Both the position numbers and the translations under genes were made by a program. The notes beneath the pieces were generated by a model, which saw only the letters and a list, made by a program, of their open reading frames with translations, had not been told where the DNA came from and made no database searches. This document shows positions 25,258 to 35,550 of a stretch of DNA of 64,000 bases, in pieces. Origin of the DNA: Paenibacillus sp. FSL H8-0048 (lineage in GTDB: Bacteria > Bacillota > Bacilli > Paenibacillales > Paenibacillaceae); contig NZ_JBBODF010000001.1 in the NCBI RefSeq assembly GCF_038002825.1, positions 1,178,001 to 1,242,000 on the forward strand, read 5' to 3'. Position 1 is the first letter of the stretch, and every line of letters begins with the position of its first letter.

Positions 25258-26736
25258 CTACTCCTTCATGACAGCATTAATGTACGCTGCCGGATCAGCG
25301 AGGACTGCGCCGGCCTGCCCCACATAGCCGTTCACCAGCTCAGCGCCGATACCCATTAAGATGACTAGAACAAACAGCACAGCAGCAGGGACCATCATCG
25401 CTTTGTAGCGCAGAGGGCGGATTTCTTCATCGCTCTTCTCGCCCCCCCAGAATACCTGCTGGAACACTTTGATCAGCGAATACAAGACAACGAAGCTGGA
25501 AGCGAGGGCGATGAGCGCAAGCACAGTGTGCTGCTCTCCGAAGCCGCTGCGGACCATCATGACCTTCCCGGCAAAACCGCTAAGCGGAGGAACGCCGACC
25601 AGCGCCAGCGTCAGGACGAAGAACATCCAGCCCGTCCACGGATAACGGCGGATCAGACCGCCCATCAGCCTCAGCTGCTCCGTCCCCGAAGCCGCGACAA
25701 TCAGCCCGCCCAGGAAGAACAGCAGCGCCTTGGCCACCATATCGTGCATCAGATAGAACACAACCCCGCTCAGCGAATCCTGGGTAGCTAAGGAGATGCC
25801 GAAGGCGATGAAACCAACACTGATGACAATATTATAATTGAAGATGCGGCTTAGATCATTATAGGCGAGTGCCCCTATGGCTCCAAGGATCATAGTGGCC
25901 CCTGCCATCCAGCCGATCAGCGAATGGGTCAAGGCCATATCATGTACAAAAATCAGCGAGAACGTTCTGGTGATCGCATACAGCCCTACCTTGGTAAGCA
26001 GTGCGCCGAACAAGGCCCTTACCGCCTGCGGAGGAGCACTGTACGAATCCGGCAGCCAGAAGAATAACAGCAGACCTGCTTTGAGCGAGAACACCAGCAG
26101 CAGCAGCACGGCAATCACATTCATGACTCCGCCCTGCCCGGCCTCTCCCACACGGATGGCCAGATGAGCCATATTAAGCGTGCCTGTCGCAGCGTACAGA
26201 TAAGCAATCGCTGCTACGAACAAGGTGGAGGAAATTACGTTGACAAGGATATACTTGAGCGTCTCACGCAGCTGTATACGGGTTCCACCCAAAACAATCA
26301 TAGCGTAGGAAGCAACCAGCAGCACCTCGAAGCAGACAAACAGGTTGAACAGGTCACCCGTCAGGAACGAGCCGAACACGCCGGTAAGCAGGAAATGGAA
26401 GAACGTGTAATAGTAGAAACGCTCCCGCTCCTCACCGATGCTTGCGAAGGAGAAGAACAGGCAAGCTGCCCCCACCACCGCAGCCGTCAAGACGAGCAGC
26501 GCTGCGAACATATCGGCTACGAAGACGATGCCGTAAGGCGGTATCCACCCTCCCATATAGAGCGTCTGAATCCCGTCTGTATGGACCTGGTACACTATGA
26601 TAAGCGCTACTGCGATGTTCACCAGCACACTGATGGCACTGAGGATACGCTGCAGCTTAACTCGTTCCTTCAGAAAAATCAGAATGACCGCCGTAAAGGC
26701 CGGAATCAGCAAAGGCAGTACCAGCAGGTTATTCAT
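25258..26736 (-). CDS. mrpD: Mrp Na+/H+ antiporter subunit D
   Basis: 492 residues with about 14 membrane helices, homologous to the NuoM/NuoN proton-pumping subunits of complex I. Conserved stretches include VCFEVLLVASYAMIVLGG and LFFWLPDSYSAPPQAVRALFGALLTKVGLYA. It is expected to form one of the ion channels of the complex together with subunit A. The start ATG overlaps the end of mrpC by 4 nt. Confidence 0.94.
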   Translation of the reverse strand: MNNLLVLPLLIPAFTAVILIFLKERVKLQRILSAISVLVNIAVALIIVYQVHTDGIQTLYMGGWIPPYGIVFVADMFAALLVLTAAVVGAACLFFSFASIGEERERFYYYTFFHFLLTGVFGSFLTGDLFNLFVCFEVLLVASYAMIVLGGTRIQLRETLKYILVNVISSTLFVAAIAYLYAATGTLNMAHLAIRVGEAGQGGVMNVIAVLLLLVFSLKAGLLLFFWLPDSYSAPPQAVRALFGALLTKVGLYAITRTFSLIFVHDMALTHSLIGWMAGATMILGAIGALAYNDLSRIFNYNIVISVGFIAFGISLATQDSLSGVVFYLMHDMVAKALLFFLGGLIVAASGTEQLRLMGGLIRRYPWTGWMFFVLTLALVGVPPLSGFAGKVMMVRSGFGEQHTVLALIALASSFVVLYSLIKVFQQVFWGGEKSDEEIRPLRYKAMMVPAAVLFVLVILMGIGAELVNGYVGQAGAVLADPAAYINAVMKE

Positions 26737-27068
26737 GGTCTCTCCCCCTTGCTTCCTTCCACATCATCCGTCCCCGCCGAGCGGTAAGCCCGGTAGGCCA
26801 GAACGATGAAGAACGCGGATACCCCAAAGCTGATGACAATGGAAGTCAGGATAAGCGCCTGCGGCAGCGGATCGACATAACTATCCGCCTTCTCGCCAAG
26901 CAGAGGTGAAGCGCCCGTCTTCAGGCCAGCCATCGTCAGCAGCAGCAGATGAACGCCATGAGTCAGCAGCGTCGTCCCGAGCAGGATACGGAGCAGACTT
27001 TTGGACAGGACCAGATAGACACCTACGGTAAACAAGACACCGATCGCCAGGGCAATAAGGATCTCCAT
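26733..27068 (-). CDS. mrpC: Mrp Na+/H+ antiporter subunit C
   Basis: 111 residues with three membrane helices, a NuoK homologue, with LLGTTLLTHGVHLLLLTMAG and LPQALILTSIVISFGVSAFFIVL. Its ATG overlaps the mrpA stop by one base (TAATG) and its end overlaps mrpD. The subunit order A(B)-C-D-E-F-G is the standard one. Confidence 0.94.
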   Translation of the reverse strand: MEILIALAIGVLFTVGVYLVLSKSLLRILLGTTLLTHGVHLLLLTMAGLKTGASPLLGEKADSYVDPLPQALILTSIVISFGVSAFFIVLAYRAYRSAGTDDVEGSKGERP

Positions 27069-29926
27069 TAGTTATCCCTCCCGATCGTAAAGATAATATT
27101 CATCGTGACACCGATTACTGAGAGGTAGACTCCCAGATCGAACAGCATCGCCGTCGTCAGCTCCGTCTTGCCCATAACCGGCAGTTCAAAGTAGCCGAAG
27201 GCCTGGGTCAGGAACGGAACATCGTAGACAAAGGAACCGATTCCGGTGAGAAAAGCAATCATAATCCCGACTGCGATTAACTTGCGGTAATCGACCGGCA
27301 GCACCTTCTCCACAAACTCCGTACCGAAGGCAATCGCGATCAGCACCAGCGCCGCCGCAGCCATCAAGGCTCCGATAAAGCCGCCGCCCGGCTGATTATG
27401 ACCCGCGAAGAACAGATACAGGGAGAACGTGATTATGATGACGAAGGCTACTTTTGCCACCGATTGCAGCAGTACATCATTGCTGCGTGTATAACGGCGC
27501 GTGCTGGACTCCTGTTTGTTTCGGGTCAGAACAGGCGTATGATCCTGCTCCAGCTGCAGCTTGATCATCGAGTAGATGGCCAGCGACGCCAGCCCCAGCA
27601 CCGTAATTTCGAACATGGTATCGAAGCCGCGGAAGTCCACCAGCAGGACGTTGACAATGTTCTTGCCGCCGCCAAGCTTGTAACTATTCTCCACATAGTA
27701 GCTTGAGATCGACTCGAACGGACTGCTGCCGAGCGCAGCGAGCGCCACCAGCGTCATCGTGATCCCGAAGCCTAAGGCGATGATCAGCCTCGGGACCTTG
27801 ACCCGCAGCTTCACCTTCTCCCGCTTCAGCTTCGGCAGATGCCGGAAGCAGAGCAGGAACAGCGTGACCGAGACCACCTCCACGATCATCTGAGTGAGGG
27901 CCAGATCAGGTGCGCGGAACAGGATGAACAATAGCGTCACCATGTAACCGACCATTCCCGTCAGCAGAATCGCTGAGATTCTCGACTTTGCGAACGGAAT
28001 GGCTAGGGCGCCTGTCAGCAGAACCAGCACGGCAACAACTTCAAAGAAGGTGACCGGAGCGTAGCTCCCCTGGCCGAACGTAATGCCCTCCGAATACAGC
28101 ATGGTTCCGCCGACTACGGCAATTATCAGGGTGAAAATATACATCAGATAATGACGCATCGAACCGGTCATGTATAGCCCTGTAACTGCACGGGACAGTC
28201 CCTCCACGAGACGGATGCTCCCGTCATATACCTGTGTAAGCGTGAGGCCGCTGCGCCATTCCTTCTCAACAAGACTGAACCGGCCATATACGCGGTAGAC
28301 AATAATCCCCAGAAGGATCACGCCAAGCGTCATCCAGACCTCGGCGGTGAACCCGTGCCAGAAATAGATATTCACATAAAAAGGCGAGCTGGCTGCAATC
28401 TCTGGATGAATGGCATTCATCCCCGGCACGATCAGTGTCCCCGACAGTATGTTCGGGAAGAAGCCGGTGATCATGGCCAGCAGTGCCAGAATGACTGGCG
28501 GAAGCAGAAGGCCGAAGGGCGCTTCATGCGGTTTTTTGTCCAGCTTCTCCGGCTGATATTTGCCGAAGAAGGTGTGGAAGACCATAATCATGCTGTATGC
28601 AAAGGTAAATATGCTTGCAATCCACGCCAGCACCGGGAATATGGTAAAGAAGGCCCCGGGGCTGAAGATATCCAGCTGTCTGATATTCAGCACAGCCGTG
28701 AAGAACATTTCCTTGCTCAGGAATCCGGCAAACGGCGGAAGACCCGCCATTGAGAAGCTGCCGATCAGCGCTAACGTGAAGGTTACCGGCATCAGAGACA
28801 CCAGCCCCCCCAGCTTGCGCAGATCACGGGTATTCGTCTCATGGTCGACGATTCCGACTACCATGAAGAGCGAACCTTTGAATATGGCATGATTAATTAA
28901 ATGAAAGAGTGCTGCCGTTGTTGCGGCGGTATAGAATACAGCCTGCTCCCCTGTATAGAAGGAAGCTGCCGATCCCATGCCGAGTAATCCCATAATCAGA
29001 CCGAGCTGGCTGATTGTAGAATAAGCTAACAGAGCCTTCAGGTCCGTCTGCTTCATCGCCTGGATCGATCCATAGATCAAGGTGATCAGGCCGACGCCCG
29101 ACACTATCCAAAACCACTCATGTTGCCCCGCAAACACCGGGCTGAACCGCGCTACCAGATATAAACCGGCTTTGACCATGGTTGCTGAATGCAGATACGC
29201 ACTGACCGGGGTCGGCGCTTCCATCGCATCAGGCAGCCAGATGTGGAACGGAAACTGGGCCGATTTGGTGAAGGCACCCAGCAGAATAAGCAGCATTGCG
29301 GGGATGAACAGCGTTTGTCCGCTGATATCGCCCACCTGGCTCCAGATCTCACGGATGCTGAAGGTACCCGTCATCACATACAGCATCAGGAAGCCTGCGA
29401 ACATCGCCAGACCGCCGAAGACAGTGATCAGCATCGACTTTTGCGCGCCGTAGCGTGATTTCTGTCTCCGGTGCCAGTAGGCAATCAGAAGGAAGGATGA
29501 GACACTCGTTAGCTCCCAGAATCCGTATAAGACCATCAGGTTATCCGATAGGACGACTCCCAGCATAGCTCCCATGAAGAGCAGCAAGTATACATAAAAG
29601 GGAGTCAGCTCTTCCTTACGTTTGTCCAGATAGAAGATGGAATAGATAAAGACCAGGGTGCCCATTCCCGTAATTAACAAGGCAAACAGCAGGCTTAATC
29701 CATCCAAATGGAAGACCAGATCAATCCCAAGGGAAGGAATCCATGGTAGGGTCTCATATCCGAGATCCCCTCCCTTGATGACCGGAATACGGGTAAAGAA
29801 GTAGATAAATAACATCAGCGGTGCAGCCAGTACAAGCCATCCTCTATGGAGCTGGCGTACCCTCCCGCGTAGAAGCGCTATCATCAGGGCCATAAGAAAC
29901 GGAACAAGAACGGTTATATGCAGCAA
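27068..29926 (-). CDS. mrpA: Mrp Na+/H+ antiporter subunit A fused to subunit B
   Basis: About 952 residues. The N-terminal two thirds is the NuoL-like MrpA core with YGFWELTSVSSFLLI and KSAQFPFHIWLPDAMEAPTPVSAYLHSATMVKAG-type motifs. It is followed by the MrpA-specific C-terminal helices. The last 140 or so residues (from about YTRSNDVLLQSVAK, including AGHNQPGGGFIGALMAAAAL) correspond to MrpB, a separate gene in Bacillus subtilis, so the two are fused here. The start is set at TTG 29924-29926, which has GGAGG 7 nt upstream. The complex exchanges Na+ (or K+) for protons, giving alkali and salt tolerance. Confidence 0.93.
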   Translation of the reverse strand: MLHITVLVPFLMALMIALLRGRVRQLHRGWLVLAAPLMLFIYFFTRIPVIKGGDLGYETLPWIPSLGIDLVFHLDGLSLLFALLITGMGTLVFIYSIFYLDKRKEELTPFYVYLLLFMGAMLGVVLSDNLMVLYGFWELTSVSSFLLIAYWHRRQKSRYGAQKSMLITVFGGLAMFAGFLMLYVMTGTFSIREIWSQVGDISGQTLFIPAMLLILLGAFTKSAQFPFHIWLPDAMEAPTPVSAYLHSATMVKAGLYLVARFSPVFAGQHEWFWIVSGVGLITLIYGSIQAMKQTDLKALLAYSTISQLGLIMGLLGMGSAASFYTGEQAVFYTAATTAALFHLINHAIFKGSLFMVVGIVDHETNTRDLRKLGGLVSLMPVTFTLALIGSFSMAGLPPFAGFLSKEMFFTAVLNIRQLDIFSPGAFFTIFPVLAWIASIFTFAYSMIMVFHTFFGKYQPEKLDKKPHEAPFGLLLPPVILALLAMITGFFPNILSGTLIVPGMNAIHPEIAASSPFYVNIYFWHGFTAEVWMTLGVILLGIIVYRVYGRFSLVEKEWRSGLTLTQVYDGSIRLVEGLSRAVTGLYMTGSMRHYLMYIFTLIIAVVGGTMLYSEGITFGQGSYAPVTFFEVVAVLVLLTGALAIPFAKSRISAILLTGMVGYMVTLLFILFRAPDLALTQMIVEVVSVTLFLLCFRHLPKLKREKVKLRVKVPRLIIALGFGITMTLVALAALGSSPFESISSYYVENSYKLGGGKNIVNVLLVDFRGFDTMFEITVLGLASLAIYSMIKLQLEQDHTPVLTRNKQESSTRRYTRSNDVLLQSVAKVAFVIIITFSLYLFFAGHNQPGGGFIGALMAAAALVLIAIAFGTEFVEKVLPVDYRKLIAVGIMIAFLTGIGSFVYDVPFLTQAFGYFELPVMGKTELTTAMLFDLGVYLSVIGVTMNIIFTIGRDN

Positions 29927-29998
29927 AGGCAAGCCTCCTTTTCCCTTCAGTGATATAGGTTGTGAACACTGGTACTTACTTCCTGAAAACAAGACCGG

Positions 29999-30607
29999 TT
30001 ATAGCGGATCGGCCAAGTTCCCTTCACAGATATGCAAATATCTTGCTTTACCATCTTGCTCAATTTTGAACAAGCCATTCTCAAACTCGGTGTGCAATTC
30101 GTGGAAGTATTTTCCTTTAATGAAGTCTGTACCTTCCGGCTCATCGCTAAGCTGATACATTCCCTCGTTCTTCACCAAATAAGCGGTTACCCCTTCTTCA
30201 TGGGTCTCTTCAAGACCGGCTCGCATACGCTGAACTGCAACGACATGCAGATCCATCATCTTCATCTTGCTGATCAGCTCATTGACGAAGTTACGCTTGG
30301 TGAGCTCCTGCCATAGGGTCTGGGCGGATTGCCCGATAATAATCTGAGTGACTTCATGCTCCTCAGCCGCTTCAACGATCACATCCGTAGTCTTGCGGCC
30401 GCGGCGCCCCCGCACCATGAATTCAGCGCCGGCTTCTTCAGCCAGACGTTTCCAGACTGCCATATACATTTCTTTGCTTTGATTATATTCATCACTGTCT
30501 GAACTATCCACATTGAGCACATATAGCGGTGCTCCGATCAACTCGGATAACTGGACTCCACGCCGGATCAAACGCTCGCCGTGCGGGCCGTAATGAACAC
30601 ATACCAT
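29999..30607 (-). CDS. Universal stress protein, KdpD-USP type
   Basis: 202 residues. The sequence MVCVHYGPHGERLIRRG, followed by APLYVLNVD and VTQIIIGQSAQTLWQEL, matches the UspA-like nucleotide-binding domain that KdpD kinases carry, here as a free-standing protein without a kinase part. In KdpD-related proteins this domain can bind c-di-AMP; whether it does here is inference. It is first in the operon with the Mrp antiporter (72-nt gap, no terminator between), which suggests a sensory role in cation homeostasis. The ATG has AAGGA 8 nt upstream. Confidence 0.75.
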   Translation of the reverse strand: MVCVHYGPHGERLIRRGVQLSELIGAPLYVLNVDSSDSDEYNQSKEMYMAVWKRLAEEAGAEFMVRGRRGRKTTDVIVEAAEEHEVTQIIIGQSAQTLWQELTKRNFVNELISKMKMMDLHVVAVQRMRAGLEETHEEGVTAYLVKNEGMYQLSDEPEGTDFIKGKYFHELHTEFENGLFKIEQDGKARYLHICEGNLADPL

Positions 30608-30661
30608 AATCTTTTCCTTGTGAATGACTTTCGCCCTCCTGTTAACATGGGCCGGAAATAC

Positions 30662-30691
30662 AAAAGGAGCCTAATGGCGTTAGGCCCCTTT
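30662..30691 (-). terminator. Leader terminator (possible attenuator) of the usp-mrp operon
   Basis: On the minus strand AAAGGGGCCTAA pairs with TTAGGCTCCTTT (one mismatch) and ends in TTTT. It lies between a good promoter (30724-30752) and the stress protein start at 30607, so transcripts from that promoter must read through it. It can also terminate transcripts of the preceding phosphoesterase gene. An upstream CTTTC could pair with the GAAAG that overlaps the base of the terminator. Confidence 0.7.
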
Positions 30692-30723
30692 CTGTTGTTT
30701 CAAACCCTGAAAGTTATACCTAA

Positions 30724-30752
30724 ATTATATCTATTCCGATGCTGTTTGTAAA
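30724..30752 (-). promoter_or_regulatory. Sigma-A promoter of the usp-mrp operon
   Basis: TTTACA (30747-30752) and a perfect TATAAT (30724-30729) on the minus strand, 17 bp apart. The start near 30717 gives a leader of about 110 nt that contains the terminator hairpin. Confidence 0.7.
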
Positions 30753-30778
30753 GTTTACGGACAAGCTCGCGTTTGGTT

Positions 30779-31621
30779 TCAACCAGCCGGGGTGAATACC
30801 AGCACCCTTCCGTCTGTATTTAGAAGCTGGACACCGTTCGCAAGCTCCGCCAGCGGCTGGCTCCAGTGAACATGCCCGCTGCAGACCAGCACCTCCGGCC
30901 CGGCTTCCAGCCGCTCACGGATGCCTGCGTGTCCCGGTAGCCCTGCTCCGGGAAGGTCCGGGCTCTGGTGCAGCAGCAGCAGACCGGGGCTCTGGCGCAG
31001 CAGACCTTCTAGTCTCTCCAGATACTCCTTCTCCGGTGTCCGGTTCGGCCGGCCCGCTCTTCCCGTGACGCCTCCAAGTCCTGCTACAAGCAGCCCGTGA
31101 TGATGCACGGCTGCGGGCTCGGAGAACAGATGCATTCCCGGTGTGGAGGCAAGCTCTGCTTCCCCCTCCGGAGTCAGAAGATCATGGTTGCCGTTCACGC
31201 CGAATACCGTTCCGAATCGGCGGCGGAAGGCCCGCCATACCGGCAGCGGATCGCCGCTGGAGCCTCTTACTTCAGTGTCTCCGTATAGATCACCGCATAA
31301 ACAGACCAGCACCTGTTCCGGGCGGACATCCGGCATATGGCGGTGAAGCAGATCTTCCAGTGTAGCGGCAAGCTTCTCACCCACCAATAAATCGCTGTAA
31401 CCGCCATTGTCACACAATGCGATTCCCTGAAGGTCAGATGCTGCGATCAGCACCTCCACCTCTTCCGGCAGTCCCAGCATCTCTCCCAGGTAAATCGGAA
31501 GCCCGCCATATATTATTCCCTGGCTGCCGGGCGCCGCACTGACAAAGGGAACCACCTCCAGCGGTTCTTCCGCTACCCTTAAGACTCTAAGCTGCCCTCG
31601 TTCAGCCTTACGCCGCTTCAT
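30779..31621 (-). CDS. Cytosolic metallophosphoesterase
   Basis: 280 residues of the calcineurin-like fold, with CGDLYGD, GVNGNHD, LLLHQSPDLP and SGHVHWSQPL supplying the metal ligands. No membrane helix or signal is seen. The ATG at 31619-31621 overlaps the stop of the DUF2625 gene by 4 nt (ATGA), so the two are translationally coupled. The frame could extend to 31771 but would overlap that gene heavily. Substrate unknown. Confidence 0.82.
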   Translation of the reverse strand: MKRRKAERGQLRVLRVAEEPLEVVPFVSAAPGSQGIIYGGLPIYLGEMLGLPEEVEVLIAASDLQGIALCDNGGYSDLLVGEKLAATLEDLLHRHMPDVRPEQVLVCLCGDLYGDTEVRGSSGDPLPVWRAFRRRFGTVFGVNGNHDLLTPEGEAELASTPGMHLFSEPAAVHHHGLLVAGLGGVTGRAGRPNRTPEKEYLERLEGLLRQSPGLLLLHQSPDLPGAGLPGHAGIRERLEAGPEVLVCSGHVHWSQPLAELANGVQLLNTDGRVLVFTPAG

Positions 31622-32280
31622 TGAGCACCTGCGCTTCTCGCTGCCCGCCATGCCTCTAGAATAGAGACCGGCGCTTTGCTGCTGGCCGAGCCGCCCCCCT
31701 CCTTCGTCCAGAGCGGCGGGTAATACCCGAAGACCTGATCCGGTGCAAGCTTCTCGGTCGCCTCTTCCCAACCTTCCCAGCGGAACGTTTCATAGAACAG
31801 ATCCAGGTCCCCTTCCGCCAGCCAGCTGATGAAGCCAGAATAGGTTAATTCTGTCGTCTCCCATTCTTGAGCATCGGGGGCATAATAATAGATATGCCCG
31901 CTCTGCCCGAACCGCCCGGCATCCAGACCGAAGAAGCCTCCGGCCGCATCGTAGGCCACAATCAGCATACCCGGCAGCGGCGCCGTGCCCTCTGCAGCAC
32001 TCAGACCGTTCCAGGAAGCCAGGCTGCCGAAGATGCCTTGTGCTCCAGCGCCAAGTAAGGTAAGCCATCCATGCTCGAACACGATTCCTCCTGTCTCGTA
32101 GGCTATCGCTCCAAGATAAGATCTCGTACTTACCTGCAGACGGACGAGCGTCAGCGCTGCTGCCTCCGGTTCTGCACCCTCCAGCCTGTAGGTACGCGGC
32201 CCTTGGCTCAGCAGCTCCCTGATCTCTTCCCACGCATGGTTCTCCACATCTACTAATTCTGTTACAGATAATAAGTGCAT
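31618..32280 (-). CDS. DUF2625 family protein
   Basis: 220 residues. The stretch LQVSTRSYLGAIAYETGGIVFEHGWLTLLGAG, followed by PGMLIVAYDAAGGFFGLDAG, is characteristic of DUF2625, a soluble family of unknown function that resembles SMI1/KNR4-like folds. It begins with an ATG preceded by AGAGAGG. Coupled to the phosphoesterase gene, so a shared role is likely, but none is known. Confidence 0.75.
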   Translation of the reverse strand: MHLLSVTELVDVENHAWEEIRELLSQGPRTYRLEGAEPEAAALTLVRLQVSTRSYLGAIAYETGGIVFEHGWLTLLGAGAQGIFGSLASWNGLSAAEGTAPLPGMLIVAYDAAGGFFGLDAGRFGQSGHIYYYAPDAQEWETTELTYSGFISWLAEGDLDLFYETFRWEGWEEATEKLAPDQVFGYYPPLWTKEGGGSASSKAPVSILEAWRAARSAGAQ

Positions 32281-32454
32281 TTTCTGCCGCCTCTCTTTCG
32301 ATACTTTGTGCTACTGCCGCTATCTATATATACCCTATTCAAGGGGAACTGCAATCCTGAATTGACCAGAGGTTTATTAACATCCTGCCGCATATAGCTG
32401 GCACAGTATGTAAGGTTCATAGAATTTCTTAATGACTATGCCAAAAATAATTGA

Positions 32455-32482
32455 TTGGCAAATTGATGTCAGGTTTTATAGA
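32455..32482 (+). promoter_or_regulatory. Candidate promoter of gdhA
   Basis: TTGGCA (32455-32460) and TATAGA (32477-32482) with 16 bp between, in an A/T-rich stretch about 65 bp before the start codon. Confidence 0.4.
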
Positions 32483-32503
32483 ATTCTTTTAAATTCTAAT
32501 TAA

Positions 32504-33931
<1,428 letters not shown>

Positions 33932-33950
33932 CTGTTATGTTGATACAAGA

Positions 33951-33992
33951 AGAGGTGTCCCTGAGCCATTTGGCTGGGGACACCTCTATTTT
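33951..33992 (+). terminator. Terminator after gdhA
   Basis: AGAGGTGTCCC / GGGGACACCTCT stem followed by ATTTTTA. Confidence 0.85.
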
Positions 33993-34110
33993 TAGGTTCA
34001 GGGGTTGTTAGAGATCGGCAACTGATACTATCTGCTCGCTAGGGTTGGGCAGAATGCATCCAGTAGGGTGTATACGTACGAATGGCAATTCAGATACCAA
34101 CGGTGAGATA

Positions 34111-34290
34111 AGGAGCACTAATGCTCCTTATTTGCTCACATAGCCAGCATTCGGCGAATTCAGGAGAATTCAGGTGCACTTGTGCTCTTCATTTGCTCAT
34201 TTAGCCAACATTCGGTGAATTCAGGTGCACTTGTGCTCTTCATTTACTCATTTAGCTGACTTCCGGCGAATTCAGGTGCACTTGTGCTCC
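34111..34290. repeat. 51-bp tandem hairpin array 2 (four units)
   Basis: Units start at the inverted repeat AGGAGCA-CTAA-TGCTCCT (34111) and at the related AGGTGCACTTGTGCTC copies at 34172, 34223 and 34274. The last two intervals are exactly 51 bp. The first is 61 bp because GAATTCAGGA is duplicated at about 34157-34176. Between hairpins the text TCATTTGCTCATTTAGCCAA-like plus CATTCGGTGAATTC is conserved. It lies in the 522-bp gap between convergent gdhA and ddh. Confidence 0.9.
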
Positions 34291-34319
34291 TCATTACTCT
34301 CCCTCAGCGGTACTCGACC

Positions 34320-34446
34320 TCACCAAAGGGATATATCCCTCTCATTCAGCCCTCCGGTCAACTTCTGACCTCACCAAAGGGATTTATCCCTCTCATTCAG
34401 CCCTCCGGTCAACTTCTGACCTCACCAAGGGGATTTATCCCTCTCA
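34320..34446. repeat. 51-bp tandem hairpin array 3 (three units)
   Basis: Palindromes AGGGAT-WT-ATCCCT occur with GGGATWTATCCC starting at 34328, 34379 and 34430, exactly 51 bp apart. The 37 bp between are nearly identical and contain CAGCCCTCCGGTCAACTTCT. The last unit runs to within 8 bp of the ddh stop codon. A plus-strand frame reads as 17-residue repeats but runs into ddh antisense, so coding is unlikely. Confidence 0.92.
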
Positions 34447-34453
34447 TTGAAGC

Positions 34454-35437
34454 CTACAGCAGCTCACGCCGCAGCTCCTCAGCAGATCTTGGGGAAAGGT
34501 GGCCGAGCGGAATGTCGAATACCGTCTTGGCCCCTGTCTGGCCTTCCTGCTTCAGACGCACAGCAGCGCGGGCATAGGCGGCCAGGACGCTGGCGGTGAA
34601 TTCCGGGTTGCTATCCAGCTTCAGCCCGAATTCGGCAATCTGCTTGCTTCCGCCCCCGGTCACTCCGCTGCGGATGACGAAGCCGCCATGCGGCATGCCG
34701 GAATGCTCAGCAGCAAGCTCCTCTTCCGTGATGAACTGAACCGTCGTATCATAATCGGCGAAATAGTTCGGCATCTCCACAATCGTCCGGGTAATGGCAT
34801 CACGGTCAGCTCCTGCTTCAGCCACTACATAACATTCACGGCGGTGTTTCTCGCGGGTGGACAGCTGCGGGGTCTCGCCTCCGCGAATGCTGTCAATAAC
34901 CTCCTGGACCGGCACGGTATATTGCACGCCTGCCTTGACACCAGGAACACGGCGGATCGCATCCGAGTGCCCTTGGCTGACTCCCGTGCCCCAGAACGTA
35001 TAATCCTCGCCTACCGGCAGGATGGACTGCATCAGCAGCCGGTTCATGGAGAACATGCCCGGGTCCCAGCCGGTAGAGATCACACTAACGCTGCCGCCTT
35101 CGCGGGCGGACTTGTCCACCGCAGCGAAGAAATCGGGGATTTTGGCATGAGTGTCAAAGCTGTCCACCGTATTGAACAACCGGGCCAGCTGCGGAGTCTG
35201 CTCCGGCAGATCTGTCGCGGAGCCGCCGCACAGAATCATTACATCAATCTTGCCTATGTACTGCTCGGCGGCTGAGATATGCTCGGTGAGCGTTCCTGTG
35301 ATGTCTGCCAGCTGCTGCGGGTCTCTGCGGGTAAATATGGCTACCAGCTCCATATCGGCGTTCTGCGCAATGGCCTGCTGCACCCCTTTGCCCAAGTTTC
35401 CGTATCCGACGATGCCTACTCTAATGGTTGATGTCAT
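34454..35437 (-). CDS. ddh: Meso-diaminopimelate D-dehydrogenase
   Basis: 327 residues. The N-terminal NADP-binding Rossmann motif is GIVGYGNLGKG, and the substrate domain includes STGWDPGMFSMNR and FWGTGVSQGHSDAIRRVPGV. The enzyme converts tetrahydrodipicolinate directly to meso-diaminopimelate, a one-step route to lysine and peptidoglycan. GGGAGG lies about 11 nt before the ATG. The gene is alone, with 51-bp array units directly behind its stop codon. Confidence 0.92.
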   Translation of the reverse strand: MTSTIRVGIVGYGNLGKGVQQAIAQNADMELVAIFTRRDPQQLADITGTLTEHISAAEQYIGKIDVMILCGGSATDLPEQTPQLARLFNTVDSFDTHAKIPDFFAAVDKSAREGGSVSVISTGWDPGMFSMNRLLMQSILPVGEDYTFWGTGVSQGHSDAIRRVPGVKAGVQYTVPVQEVIDSIRGGETPQLSTREKHRRECYVVAEAGADRDAITRTIVEMPNYFADYDTTVQFITEEELAAEHSGMPHGGFVIRSGVTGGGSKQIAEFGLKLDSNPEFTASVLAAYARAAVRLKQEGQTGAKTVFDIPLGHLSPRSAEELRRELL

Positions 35438-35550
35438 GTCTGTAATATCCTCCCTTGCCGGTTAACCCGGAGATATGAATCCTTCAAAAGTTAAGTATAT
35501 ATACATTACACGAAATGTAAACATCAAGTTGCGCAGCCGCACCGCCCAGC

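Noticed and set aside
34284..34577. Plus-strand frame with SGQLLTSPKGFIPLIQP repeats
   Set aside because: It comes from array 3 and continues as antisense of ddh; no ribosome site.
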